A stretch of 64,000 bases of DNA, from NCBI RefSeq assembly GCF_000384295.1, contig NZ_KB913037.1, positions 10,780,228 through 10,844,227 of the forward strand, in the 5' to 3' direction. Position 1 is the first letter of the stretch. Each line of letters opens with the position of its first letter. This document shows, piece after piece, positions 52,927 through 62,518 of the stretch. The notes under the pieces were generated by a model that had not been told where the DNA came from, made no database searches, and saw only the letters and a program-made list of their open reading frames with translations. Both the position numbers and the translations under genes were made by a program. Origin of the DNA: Amycolatopsis balhimycina FH 1894. GTDB lineage: Bacteria > Actinomycetota > Actinomycetes > Mycobacteriales > Pseudonocardiaceae.

Positions 52927-54879
52927 TCAGCCCAAAGCACGGTTCCCGCTCTTGGCAACCCCCCTTTCGGCCGGTTCCGCGTCGAGATCCCGCTGCTGGG
53001 CGAACTGCGTCCGGTAGAGCTCCGCGTAGAGCCCGCCGGCGGCGAGCAGCTCGTCGTGCGTGCCGCGCTCCCGGATCCGCCCCTGGTCGATCACCAGGAT
53101 CTGGTCGGCGTCGAGGATGGTGGACAGCCGGTGCGCGATGACCAGTGACGTGCGGCCGGCGAGCGCGGTCCGCAACGCCCGCTGGATGGCCAGCTCGGAT
53201 TCGGAGTCCAGGTGCGCGGTCGCCTCGTCCAGTACGACGATCGGTGGTGACTTGAGCAGGAGCCTGGCCAGTGCGAGCCGCTGTTTCTCGCCGCCGGACA
53301 TCCGGTAGCCGCGGTCGCCGACGACGGTGTCCAGGCCTTCCGGCAGCTGGGCGATCGTCGGCCAGATCCGGGCCGCCTCGCACGCCTCGACGATCTCGGC
53401 CTCGGTGGCGTCCGGGCGTGCGTACAGCAGGTTGGCCCGGATCGTGTCGTGGAACAGGTGCGCGTCCTGCGTGACCACGCCGACCATGCGCCGCAGCGAG
53501 TCCAAGGTCAGCTCCCGGACGTCGTGCCCGCCGATCCGCACCGTGCCGGAGGTGGCGTCGTAGAGCCTCGGCACCAGGTGGGTGATCGTGGTCTTGCCCG
53601 CGCCGGACGGCCCGACGAGCGCGGTGAGCCTGCCCGCCGGGGCGTGGAAGGTCACCTCGCCCAGCACCAGCGCGTTCTCTCCGGACTCCGGCTTGCGCGA
53701 CGGCACCGCCTCGAGGGAGGACAGGGACACGTCCCCGGCGGCTGGGTAGCGGAAGGCGACCCGGTCGAACTCGACGGGCGGCGCGATACCGTCGTCCGGT
53801 TCCGGGGCCGGCAGCGGGCGGGCGTCCGGCCGCTCGGAGATGATCGGGTCCAGGTCCAGCACCTCGAAGACGCGGTCGAAACTGACCAGCGCGGTCATGA
53901 CGTCGACCTGGATGTTCGTCAGCTGGTTTATCGGGGCGTACAGCATCATCAGCAGGCCGACCATCGCCACGAGCGTGCCGAGCTGCAGGTCACCGTCGAT
54001 GACGAACCAGCCGCCGAAACCGTAGACCATGGCGGTCGTGATCGTGGTGAGCAGGGTGACCAGGATGAACAGCAGCCGTCCGTGCACGGCCATCGAAATG
54101 GCGATGTCACGGACCTTCGCGGCCCTGCTCGAGAAGTCCGCGGCTTCCTCGTCCGGCCGGCCGTAGAGCTTGACCAGCATCGCGCCGGACACGTTGAACC
54201 GCTCGTTCATCGTCGAGCCCAGCTCGGCGTCGGTCTGCATGCCGGTGCGGGCCAGCCGTTCCAGCCGGGCGGCGATGATCTTCCCCGGCAGGAAGAAGAT
54301 CGGGATCAGGACGAGTGCCACCAGCGTGATCGGCCACGACAGGTAGAACATCGTGCCGAGCACCAGAACCAGCGTCAGCACCGTGGACAGGGACTGCGTC
54401 AGCAACGTCGAAACGGCCCGCTCCGCGCCCACGACGTCGGTGTTGAGCCTGCTGACCAGCGACCCCGTCTGCGTGCGGGTGAAGAACGCCAGCGGTTGCC
54501 GTTGCACGTGCGCGAACACCTTGGTGCGCAGGTCGAAGATGAGGCCCTGGCCGACGCGGCCGGAGAACCAGGTCTGTGCGTAGATCGCCACGATGTTCAG
54601 CAGGGCGAGCCCGGTGACGAGCAGGGCCATCGTCACCACGACGGACATCTTGCCGGGGATGATGCCGTCGTCGATGATCCCCTTCAGGAACAGCGGGGTC
54701 GACACCGTGATGACCGCGTCGACCACGGTCACCAGCATCACGATGACCAGCGACCAGCGATAGCGCATGGCGTACGGGATGATGCGCTTCACTGTGCCGG
54801 GCTTGATCGGCTGTGGCTCGACCAGGCCCTCCACGCGCAGCCCGATCGTGCCAAGGCTCGGGTCGTCTCCAATGGTCAC
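52927..54879 (-). CDS. ABC exporter, fused membrane and ATPase domains
   Basis: 650 aa from GTG 54879, overlapping the hydrolase stop (GTGA), with GAGGAGGG upstream. Six transmembrane helices (about 40-330: VIVMLVTVVDAVITVSTPLF, VVVTMALLVTGLALLNIVAI, ITLVALVLIPIFFLP and others). Nucleotide-binding domain from about 385: Walker A GPSGAGKTT, signature RMSGGEKQRLALARLL, Walker B PPIVVLDEATAHLDSE, H-loop IAHRL. Known: related exporters occur in ramoplanin, enduracidin and glycopeptide clusters (Ram8, Tba-type). Inference: exports the finished peptide as a homodimer. Confidence 0.9.
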   Translation of the reverse strand: MTIGDDPSLGTIGLRVEGLVEPQPIKPGTVKRIIPYAMRYRWSLVIVMLVTVVDAVITVSTPLFLKGIIDDGIIPGKMSVVVTMALLVTGLALLNIVAIYAQTWFSGRVGQGLIFDLRTKVFAHVQRQPLAFFTRTQTGSLVSRLNTDVVGAERAVSTLLTQSLSTVLTLVLVLGTMFYLSWPITLVALVLIPIFFLPGKIIAARLERLARTGMQTDAELGSTMNERFNVSGAMLVKLYGRPDEEAADFSSRAAKVRDIAISMAVHGRLLFILVTLLTTITTAMVYGFGGWFVIDGDLQLGTLVAMVGLLMMLYAPINQLTNIQVDVMTALVSFDRVFEVLDLDPIISERPDARPLPAPEPDDGIAPPVEFDRVAFRYPAAGDVSLSSLEAVPSRKPESGENALVLGEVTFHAPAGRLTALVGPSGAGKTTITHLVPRLYDATSGTVRIGGHDVRELTLDSLRRMVGVVTQDAHLFHDTIRANLLYARPDATEAEIVEACEAARIWPTIAQLPEGLDTVVGDRGYRMSGGEKQRLALARLLLKSPPIVVLDEATAHLDSESELAIQRALRTALAGRTSLVIAHRLSTILDADQILVIDQGRIRERGTHDELLAAGGLYAELYRTQFAQQRDLDAEPAERGVAKSGNRALG

Positions 54880-55718
54880 GAAAGCCCTCCTCGGTTGTTG
54901 TCGAGAAACTCGGTGATCGCCGCGTTGACCGCGTCCGGGCGTTCGAGGCAGCCGAGATGTCCGCAGCCGGGGATCTCGGCCAGGTCGCAGCGGGGGATCG
55001 CCTCGGCGACCTCCGCACCGAGGTGCGGCGGGGTCATGAGGTCGTCGGCGAAAGTCACGACCCGGCAGGGCGCCGTCACCTGACGCAGCGCCGCACGGCG
55101 GTCGCCGGTGAGTTCGGCCCACGTCTGCCCGGCGGCCGCGATCCCGGTGCCCGCCAGTTCGAAGACCTCCAGCCAGCCGGCCACGGCTCTGTCGTCGTCG
55201 AGCGTGGCCGGCGAGAACATCTTGAACACCGTCGTGGCGGCCTCGTACGCGGCGGGCAGCCGCACACCGCTTTCCACCAGCGCGATCTCGGCCTCGGTCT
55301 GGGCCAGCCTGGCGGCGTCCGCGCGGGCCCTGGTGGCGATCAGCACCGCGCACCGGACGAGTTCCGGGTGCTCGATCGCGAGCTCTTGGGCGATCATCGC
55401 GCCCAAGGACATGCCGACGATCCGGCAGGGCGCCAGATCCAGCGCCTCGATCAGGCCTCTGGTGTCGGCGACCAGCTCCGCGAGCGGGTACTTGCCCGGC
55501 GGCGCGTCGGAGGGCGGGATGCCGCGGTTGTCGAACACGACCGTGGCGTAGCCCGCGGCGTGCAGCGCGGGCGTCTGGTGCATCGTCCAGACGCGGCCGG
55601 AACAACCGGACCCCATGATCATGAGGACCGGTTCACCGCTCCCCGAACGTTCGTACGCGAGCCGGATCCCGTTCACGGTGACGAAATCCGTGGCACGCCG
55701 GTCAGCGGCATCGCCCAT
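54876..55718 (-). CDS. Alpha/beta hydrolase
   Basis: 280 aa; ATG 55718 with GGAGGAAA upstream. Oxyanion segment MIMGSGCSGRVW, nucleophile elbow VGMSLGAMIAQ (Ser about residue 106), acid near TFADDLMTPPHL and catalytic His in PGCGHLGCLERP. Cytoplasmic. Known: ramoplanin-type clusters carry comparable hydrolases beside the exporter and lipid-ACP genes. Inference: proofreading thioesterase or acyl-chain processing. Translation is coupled to the exporter gene. Confidence 0.85.
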   Translation of the reverse strand: MGDAADRRATDFVTVNGIRLAYERSGSGEPVLMIMGSGCSGRVWTMHQTPALHAAGYATVVFDNRGIPPSDAPPGKYPLAELVADTRGLIEALDLAPCRIVGMSLGAMIAQELAIEHPELVRCAVLIATRARADAARLAQTEAEIALVESGVRLPAAYEAATTVFKMFSPATLDDDRAVAGWLEVFELAGTGIAAAGQTWAELTGDRRAALRQVTAPCRVVTFADDLMTPPHLGAEVAEAIPRCDLAEIPGCGHLGCLERPDAVNAAITEFLDNNRGGLS

Positions 55719-55907
55719 GCCATTTCCTCCAGCCTGATCGCCGTCGGGCGTGCGATGCCGCGTCCGTCCCGGTTCAGGAGCGGCTCACTATGGCATCGGG
55801 GCGGGACGGGGGTACAGGGTCCCGGCGGCCGTCTCTGACACCGGTGCCGGCGCGTCCAAATGCGGGCCGGCCTTCGGTTGGACGTCCACGGATGCCCACG
55901 CCGCCGG

Positions 55908-55937
55908 TTGATGGGCCGCCTCGGCCTGGGTCATATT
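55908..55937 (+). promoter_or_regulatory. Probable promoter of ACP-NRPS operon
   Basis: TTGATG (55908-55913) and CATATT (55932-55937), 18-bp spacer, 28 bp before the ACP start; TAGGAGG follows as ribosome-binding site. The other part of 55719-55907 shows no gene. The StrR-type palindrome was not found here. Confidence 0.55.
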
Positions 55938-55965
55938 GAGTCGCCTCGAGCCCTAGGAGGCTGCT

Positions 55966-56238
55966 GTGTCCGACGCCGACCTGACCGCCATCCCCCTGAC
56001 ACCCGAGAAGATCCGCTCCTGGCTCATCGAGCGCGTCGCGCACTACGCCATGGTGCCCGCCGAGGAGATCGAACCCGACGTTCCGCTGGCGAACTACGGC
56101 TTGGACTCGGTGTACGCGTTCGCTCTGTGCGGGGACATCGAGGACATGCTCGGCCTTCTCGTCGAACCTGTGCTGCTGTGGGATGTCGACACCGTCAGCG
56201 CGCTCACGGCCCACCTCGCCGCGCTGGCGGCGGCGTGA
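55966..56238 (+). CDS. Stand-alone acyl carrier protein for lipid starter
   Basis: 90 aa from GTG 55966 (GGAGG six bases upstream). Phosphopantetheine serine in [21 protein letters not shown] (about residue 48). The N-terminus [29 protein letters not shown] is typical of ACPs that load fatty acids onto NRPSs. The stop overlaps the NRPS start (GTGA), so the two are made together. Inference: carries the fatty acyl chain to the first condensation domain. No acyl-ACP ligase is in the window. Confidence 0.88.
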   Translation: MSDADLTAIPLTPEKIRSWLIERVAHYAMVPAEEIEPDVPLANYGLDSVYAFALCGDIEDMLGLLVEPVLLWDVDTVSALTAHLAALAAA

Positions 56239-59200
56239 GCGGACGGGGCACGCCGGGGCCGGACCCGGTGCCGTTGACCGCCGCGCAGCTCGGCGTCTGG
56301 TACGCCCAGCGGCTCGAGCCGGAGAACCCGGTCTACAACATCGGCGAGTACCTGGAGATCCGCGGCGACGTGGACGTCGACGTACTCGTGGCGGCACTGC
56401 GCCGGGCACTGGCGGAGGCCGAGACGTACCGGCTCCGGTTCCGGCTGGAGAACGGGATGCCGCGGCAGTACGTCGACGCGGGGACGGACCACCGCATCCA
56501 TGTGGCCGATCTCGGCGCCTCGGCGGACCCGCGCGCGGTGGCCGGGGAATGGATCGCGGCCGACCTGGACCGTCCGGTGGATCTCTTCGAGGGGCCGCCG
56601 TCCGCCCACGCGGTGTTCCGGCTCGGACCGGACCGGGTCCTCTGGTACCAGCGGGTGCACCACGTCGTCCTCGACGGGACGAGCCTGTCGACGTTCGCGG
56701 CGCGCGTGGCGGACGTCTACACGGCACTCGCCGCCGGACGGGAACCCGTCGACGGAGTGCTCAAGCCGCTGTCGGTACTGCTCGACGCGGACCGCGCCTA
56801 CCTGGGTTCCCCCGTTGCCGAGCGGGATCGGGCGTTCTGGCTCGAAGCGCTGTCGGACGTGCCGGAACCCGGCGGGACCGGTGCGGGCCGGCACCTGCCG
56901 CCGCGTCCCGCGCTGCGGATCGAGGAGATCGACGCGGCCGAGGCCGCTTCACTGAGAGCGGCGGCGCGCCGGCTGCGCACGAGCTTCGCCGGGCTGGTGC
57001 TCTCCGCCGCGGCGCTGTACCGGCAGCGCACGGCCGGAGAGCGTGACGTCGTCCTCGGCCTCCCGGTCGGCGGGCGGACCTCCGGGCAGGAACTCGGGAT
57101 CCCCGGGATGACCTCCAACGTGGTGCCGCTCCGGCTGGCGATCCCGCGGGGCGGCACCGTCGGTGCGTTCGTCCGGCAGACTTCGCACGCCGTGTTCGCC
57201 TGCCTGCGCCACCAGCGGTACCCCTACGGCAGGATCCTCGCGGACCTCGGCCTCGTCGGCCGGGGCTCCCTGCGCTCCCTGAGCGTCAACGTGATGCCGC
57301 TCGGCCGTCCGCTGCGCTTCGGGGCCGCCGTCGCCACCCGGACCGGCCTGTCGAGCGGACCCGTCGAGGACGTGGCCATCGACGTCTTCGAGCGGGCGGC
57401 GGGCGGTGGCGTGCAGATCATCGCCGAGCTGAACCCGGAGCTCCACGACCCGGAGTCGGGAGCGGAGATCGCCCGGAGGTTCCGCCTCACGCTGAACGGC
57501 CTGGCCGCCGCGTCGTCCACCGGGCGTCTGGATCGCATCGACGTCCTGGACGACGGCGAGCGGCGGCACGTACTCGTGGACTGGAACCGCACCGACGCCG
57601 TCGACCCCGGCGGGACAGCGCTCGATCGGTTCCAGGCACACGCGGCGCGTCACCCGGACGCGGTGGCGGTGGTGTGCGGCGAGGTGGAGGTCACTTACCG
57701 GGAACTGGCCGAACGGGCCGCCCGGCTGGCGCGGTCGCTGCGTGAGCGCGGAGCCGGCACCGAGTCGGTGGTCGCCGTGTCCTTGCCACGCGGGCCCGAA
57801 CTGGTGACGGCGATCCTGGCGACCTGGCTGGCCGGGACGGCGTACCTGCCGATCGATCCGGACCATCCCGCCGAGCGTGCGGAGTTCATGCGGACCGACG
57901 CCGGCGCCGCGGTGCTGATCGGTCCCGGCGGTTTGCGCGGCCGGGCGAAGGAGCCGGAAGCCGTGCCTGCTCCGGCCGTGGTGCCCGAACAGCTGGCGTA
58001 CGTGATGTACACGTCCGGTTCGACAGGCGTGCCGAAGGGCGTCGCGGTGACGCACGCGGGGCTGGCTAACTACCTCGCGTGGGCGGCCGGATTCTACGGG
58101 CTCGACGCGGGAGACCGGGTGCCGCTGCACTCCTCGCTCGCGTTCGACCTCACGGTGACGAGCGTGCTGGCGCCGCTGGTGTGCGGTGGCACGGTGGTGA
58201 TCAGCCCCGGAGGCGGCCCGGAGGGGCTGGCCGAACTGGTGCGATCCGCCCCGGACGGCGGGTTCGGCCTGGTGAAGGTGGTGCCGGGGCACCTGCCGCT
58301 GCTGGCCGAAACCTTGCCGGCAGGCCTGCGGGCAACGGCGGCGAGGCGGCTGGTGGTGGGTGGAGCGGCGCTGCCCGGCGCCGATGTGCGGGCCTGGCTG
58401 GCGAACGCGCCCAGCACGGTCGTGGTCAACGAGTACGGGCCCACCGAGACCGTGGTCGGCTGTTGCGCGTTCGAGGTGGCCGCGGGCCGGCCGGTGGGCG
58501 ACACGGTACCGATCGGCAGGCCCATCGCGAACACCCGGCTGTATGTGCTGGACGACGCGCTGGGGCCGGTTCCGCCGGGCGTGACGGGGGAGCTGTACGT
58601 GGCCGGTGCCGGTGTGGCGCGCGGTTACGTGGGCCGCCCGGGACTGACCGCGGAACGGTTCGTGGCCTGCCCGTTCGAGGACGCGGCGGGGCGGATGTAC
58701 CGGACGGGCGATCTGGCGCGGTGGACCGCGGCCGGGGTGCTGGAGTTCCTCGGCCGGGCCGACGAGCAGGTCAAGATCCGCGGCTACCGGGTCGAGCCCG
58801 GCGAGATCGAGGCGGTGCTGACCCGGCATCCGGCGGTGGCGCGGGCGGCCGTGGTGGCCACCGGCGAGCCAGGTGATCGTGTGCGGCTGGTGGCCTCCGT
58901 GGTGCTCCGCCCCGGGGCGGGCGTGGACGTGCTGGAGCTGCGCCGGTTCGCCGCACGCGTGCTGCCGGACCACATGGTGCCCTCGATCGTGCAGGTACTC
59001 CCGGAGCTTCCGTTGTCCCCCAGTGGAAAGGTGAACCGGCGAGCCTTGCCGGTCCCCGAGGTGGTGGTGCCGGACCGGGCACCCCGCACCCCGCGGGAAG
59101 CGATTCTGTGCCGGCTGTTCGCCGAGGTGCTCGGGCTGGCGAGTGTGGGCGTCGACGACGATTTCTTCGCACTGGGCGGGAATTCGCTGGCCGCGACGCG

Positions 59201-62200
59201 GCTGATCAGCCGCCTGTCCGCCACCCTCGGCCGGGATGTGCCCATGCGGACGCTGTTCCAGGCACCCACGGTGGTGGAGCTGGGGGCCGGGCTGGACGGG
59301 TACGCCGCCGCCCGTCCGGCCCTTCGGCCGGTGCCGCGCCGGGATCCGGTGCCCTTGTCGTCGGCCCAGCGGCGGCTGTGGTTCCTGCACCGGATGCAGG
59401 GCCGGTCGGCGACCTACAACGCTCCGCTGGGTCTGCGGATCACCGGCGCGCTGGATCGCGCGGCACTCGAAGCGGCGCTGGCCGACGTCGTGGCCAGGCA
59501 CGAGGCGCTGCGCACCGTTTTCCCGGAAACGGACGGGACGGCCGGCCAGCGGATCCTCGGCCCCGACGAGGCCCGGCCGCGGCTGGTGGTCCACGAGGAC
59601 GTTCGTGCCGGACAGCGAGAGCCGGCCGCTCGCCACGTGTTCGACCTGGCCACGGACCTGCCGTTGTGGGCCGAACTGTCCGTGACAGGGCCGGACGAAC
59701 ATCTGCTGGTGCTGGTCGTCCACCACATCGCGGGTGACGCCTGGTCGATGGGGCCGCTGGCCCGTGACCTCGCCGCCGCGTACGCCGCGAGAAGCCAGGG
59801 CAAAGCGCCCCACCTGCCGGAGCTGCCGGTGCAGTACGCGGACTACGCGATGTGGCAACACGCCCTCCTGGGCCGGGCAGACGATCCGGACAGCCTGCTC
59901 GGCCGCCAGGTGAGCTATTGGCGGGAACGGCTGGCCGGGCTGCCGGTACGGCTGCGGCTGCCCACCGACCGGCCACGCCCCGCCGTGGCGACCCATCGGG
60001 GCGACCTGCTGCCGTTCCGGATGACCCCGCGCCTGCACCAGGCTCTGGTGGAACTCGCCAGGGAGCGCGGAGCCACCCTGTTCATGGTGGTGCACGCGGC
60101 GCTGGCCGCGCTGCTGGCCAGGCTCGGCGCGGGGGACGACATCCCGATCGGGGCGCCGATCGCCGGACGCCACGACCCGGCGTTGGACGACCTGATCGGC
60201 TGCTTCGTCAATACGCTGGTGCTGCGGACCGACACCGCAGGCAACCCGTCCTTCCACGACCTGCTGCTGCGGGCCAGGGAAGTCGATCTGGCCGCCTACG
60301 ACAACCAGGACGTCCCGTTCGAACACCTGGTGGAGGTGCTCAACCCGGAGCGTTCGCCGGCACACCACCCGCTCTTCCAGGTCGGCCTGACCCTGCAGGA
60401 CATGTCGTTCGCGGCGTTCGAGCTACCGGGCCTCGGCACCCGGCCGGAACCGGTCGGCACCGGCACGGCCCGGTTCGACCTGATGGTCAGCCTGACCGAC
60501 CGCTACGGCGAGGACGGCGTGCCGTCCGGTGTCGAAGGGACAGTGGAGTACGCCACCGATCTGTTCGACCGGGAAACGGTCCGGACGTGGGCGGAGCGGC
60601 TGATCCGCCTGCTGGAGCAGGTGGCCGAGGATCCCCGGCGGCGGGTGGGTGAGCTCGACCTGCTGGCACCCGGCGAACGACAGCGGCTGCTGGACGACGT
60701 CGACGACGTGGCTCCGCAGGTACCCGACGGGACTTTGGCGACGTTGTTCGAGGCGCAGGCGGCCGCCTCCCCGGACAACGTGGCCTTGACCTTCGACGGT
60801 GCCGAGCTGTCGTACGCGGAACTGGAGGCGCGGGCGAATCGGCTGGCTCGGAAGTTGGTTGGTCTGGGGGTGGGTCCGGAGTCGGTGGTGGCGTTGGTGC
60901 TGGGGCGTTCGCCGGAGTTGGTGGTGGGGATGTTGGCGGTGGTGAAGGCGGGTGGGGCGTATTTGCCGGTGGATCCGGGGTTGCCGCTCGAGCGTATCCG
61001 GTTTGTGGTCGAGGATGCCGGGGCGATGCTGGTGGTGGATTCGCTGGAGTTTTTCGCCGACGTTGCCGGGTTTGATGCGGGGCCGGTGTGTGATGTGGAT
61101 CGGATTGTGCCGCTGCGTTCCGAGCATTCGGCGTATGTGATTTATACGTCGGGTTCGACCGGGAGGCCGAAGGGTGTGGTGGTGCCGCATCGTAATGTGG
61201 TGGCGTTGTTCGCGGCGTCGCGTGGGTTGTTCGGGTTTGGTGCGGGTGATGTGTGGTCGTGGTTTCATTCGTTTGCGTTTGATTTTTCGGTGTGGGAGTT
61301 GTGGGGGGCGTTGCTGCACGGCGGCCGGGTTGTGGTGGTGCCGTTTGAGGTGTCCCGTTCTCCGCGGGAGTTCTGGGGTTTGCTGGAGCGGGAGCGGGTT
61401 ACGGTGTTGAGTCAGACGCCGTCGGCGTTTTATCAGCTGATGGCGGTCCGGTCCGATCGTGTGTTGGGCGATTTGCGGGCGCTGGTTTTTGGTGGTGAGG
61501 CGTTGGAGCCGGGACGGCTGACCGGTTGGTGGGAGCGGTACGGCGAAGCTGGGCCGCGGTTGGTGAACATGTACGGGATTACCGAGACGACGGTGCATGT
61601 CACTCATCACGATCTCGCTCCGGATATTCAGGGCAGTGTGATCGGGCGTGGTCTTCCTGGTCTGTCGGTGTTCGTTCTGGATGAGTGGCTTCAGCCGGTG
61701 CCGGTGGGTGTGGTGGGTGAGTTGTATGTGGCTGGGTCTCAGGTGGCTCGGGGGTATGTGAATCGTGCGGGGTTGACGGGTGAACGGTTCGTGGCCTGCC
61801 CGTTCGTGCCGGGGCAGCGGATGTACCGGACGGGGGACCGGGCTCGCTGGACCGCTGATGGGCAGCTGGTGTTCGCCGGCCGGGCGGATGATCAGGTGAA
61901 GATCCGCGGCCACCGGGTCGAGCCGGGGGAAGTGCGGGTCGTGCTCGCCGAAAGCCCTGTGGTGGCGCAGGCCGTCGTGACCGCGCGGGAGGACGTCCCC
62001 GGGGATGTCCGCCTGGTCGCCTACGTCGTTCCCACCGAGGAAGCGAAGGACACCGGCACGGCCGGAGAGATCGCCGGGAAGGTCCGCGCACACGCGGCAG
62101 CGCGGCTCCCCGGTTACCTGTGCCCGTCGGCCGTCACGGTGCTCGACGTCTTGCCGAGCACACCCAACGGCAAACTCGACGTAGCCGCACTGCCCGCACC

Positions 62201-62504
62201 GGACTACGCGTCGGCTCGCCGCACGAGCCGGGGCCCCGCCAACGAACGCGAGGCGGCGCTGTGCGCGGCGTTCGCCGAGATCCTCGCCGTGCCCGAGGTC
62301 GGCGTGGAGGACGACTTCTTCGTGCTCGGCGGCCATTCCCTGCTCGCCACCAGGCTCGTCGCCCGGGTCCGCGCGTCGATGGGTGCCGAGCTGCCGATCG
62401 AGGAACTGTTCGCGACTCCCACGCCGGCGGGACTGGCCACCTGGCTCGCCGAGCACGGCGACCGGACCGAACACATCAGACCCGCGCTGCGGCGGATGCG
62501 TTAG
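56235..62504 (+). CDS. NRPS, C-A-T-C-A-T, predicted Asn then Thr
   Basis: 2089 aa from GTG 56235. Domains: C1, about 10-430 (HHVVLDG, about 141), a lipid-starter C domain by position; A1, about 450-935, specificity residues read as D-L-T-K-V-G-E-V-G-K, the established Asn code; T1 ([13 protein letters not shown], Ser about 980); C2, about 1030-1470 (HHIAGDA at about 1162, last Gly of HHxxxDG replaced by Ala); A2, about 1495-1985, read as D-F-W-S-V-G-M-V-H-K, Thr-like; T2 ([12 protein letters not shown], about 2033). No epimerase or thioesterase. Known: ramoplanin begins acyl-Asn-(OH)Asn and enduracidin acyl-Asp-Thr, each from a bimodular NRPS. Inference: this makes acyl-Asn-Thr. A2 has unusual codon use (60840-61800). 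Confidence 0.92.
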   Translation: MSGRGTPGPDPVPLTAAQLGVWYAQRLEPENPVYNIGEYLEIRGDVDVDVLVAALRRALAEAETYRLRFRLENGMPRQYVDAGTDHRIHVADLGASADPRAVAGEWIAADLDRPVDLFEGPPSAHAVFRLGPDRVLWYQRVHHVVLDGTSLSTFAARVADVYTALAAGREPVDGVLKPLSVLLDADRAYLGSPVAERDRAFWLEALSDVPEPGGTGAGRHLPPRPALRIEEIDAAEAASLRAAARRLRTSFAGLVLSAAALYRQRTAGERDVVLGLPVGGRTSGQELGIPGMTSNVVPLRLAIPRGGTVGAFVRQTSHAVFACLRHQRYPYGRILADLGLVGRGSLRSLSVNVMPLGRPLRFGAAVATRTGLSSGPVEDVAIDVFERAAGGGVQIIAELNPELHDPESGAEIARRFRLTLNGLAAASSTGRLDRIDVLDDGERRHVLVDWNRTDAVDPGGTALDRFQAHAARHPDAVAVVCGEVEVTYRELAERAARLARSLRERGAGTESVVAVSLPRGPELVTAILATWLAGTAYLPIDPDHPAERAEFMRTDAGAAVLIGPGGLRGRAKEPEAVPAPAVVPEQLAYVMYTSGSTGVPKGVAVTHAGLANYLAWAAGFYGLDAGDRVPLHSSLAFDLTVTSVLAPLVCGGTVVISPGGGPEGLAELVRSAPDGGFGLVKVVPGHLPLLAETLPAGLRATAARRLVVGGAALPGADVRAWLANAPSTVVVNEYGPTETVVGCCAFEVAAGRPVGDTVPIGRPIANTRLYVLDDALGPVPPGVTGELYVAGAGVARGYVGRPGLTAERFVACPFEDAAGRMYRTGDLARWTAAGVLEFLGRADEQVKIRGYRVEPGEIEAVLTRHPAVARAAVVATGEPGDRVRLVASVVLRPGAGVDVLELRRFAARVLPDHMVPSIVQVLPELPLSPSGKVNRRALPVPEVVVPDRAPRTPREAILCRLFAEVLGLASVGVDDDFFALGGNSLAATRLISRLSATLGRDVPMRTLFQAPTVVELGAGLDGYAAARPALRPVPRRDPVPLSSAQRRLWFLHRMQGRSATYNAPLGLRITGALDRAALEAALADVVARHEALRTVFPETDGTAGQRILGPDEARPRLVVHEDVRAGQREPAARHVFDLATDLPLWAELSVTGPDEHLLVLVVHHIAGDAWSMGPLARDLAAAYAARSQGKAPHLPELPVQYADYAMWQHALLGRADDPDSLLGRQVSYWRERLAGLPVRLRLPTDRPRPAVATHRGDLLPFRMTPRLHQALVELARERGATLFMVVHAALAALLARLGAGDDIPIGAPIAGRHDPALDDLIGCFVNTLVLRTDTAGNPSFHDLLLRAREVDLAAYDNQDVPFEHLVEVLNPERSPAHHPLFQVGLTLQDMSFAAFELPGLGTRPEPVGTGTARFDLMVSLTDRYGEDGVPSGVEGTVEYATDLFDRETVRTWAERLIRLLEQVAEDPRRRVGELDLLAPGERQRLLDDVDDVAPQVPDGTLATLFEAQAAASPDNVALTFDGAELSYAELEARANRLARKLVGLGVGPESVVALVLGRSPELVVGMLAVVKAGGAYLPVDPGLPLERIRFVVEDAGAMLVVDSLEFFADVAGFDAGPVCDVDRIVPLRSEHSAYVIYTSGSTGRPKGVVVPHRNVVALFAASRGLFGFGAGDVWSWFHSFAFDFSVWELWGALLHGGRVVVVPFEVSRSPREFWGLLERERVTVLSQTPSAFYQLMAVRSDRVLGDLRALVFGGEALEPGRLTGWWERYGEAGPRLVNMYGITETTVHVTHHDLAPDIQGSVIGRGLPGLSVFVLDEWLQPVPVGVVGELYVAGSQVARGYVNRAGLTGERFVACPFVPGQRMYRTGDRARWTADGQLVFAGRADDQVKIRGHRVEPGEVRVVLAESPVVAQAVVTAREDVPGDVRLVAYVVPTEEAKDTGTAGEIAGKVRAHAAARLPGYLCPSAVTVLDVLPSTPNGKLDVAALPAPDYASARRTSRGPANEREAALCAAFAEILAVPEVGVEDDFFVLGGHSLLATRLVARVRASMGAELPIEELFATPTPAGLATWLAEHGDRTEHIRPALRRMR
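60840..61800 (+). other. A2-domain segment with atypical codon use
   Basis: Between about 60840 and 61800 third positions shift from G/C to many T (GGT, TTG, GAT, TTT codons, e.g. near 61080-61160 and 61250-61300), while both flanks are normal GC-rich codons. Its right end coincides with a 25-nt stretch (61782-61806) identical to the matching place in A1 (58653-58677). It covers the specificity core of A2. Interpreted as a recombined adenylation subdomain. Confidence 0.75.
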
Positions 62505-62518
62505 TCAAGGAGGGGCCG

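Noticed and set aside
53449..55083. 544-aa plus-strand frame opposite the ABC exporter
   Set aside because: Antisense of Walker motifs; Gln/Arg/His-rich composition typical of a shadow.
56949..60368. 1139-aa minus-strand frame opposite the NRPS
   Set aside because: Antisense of well-defined C, A and T domains.
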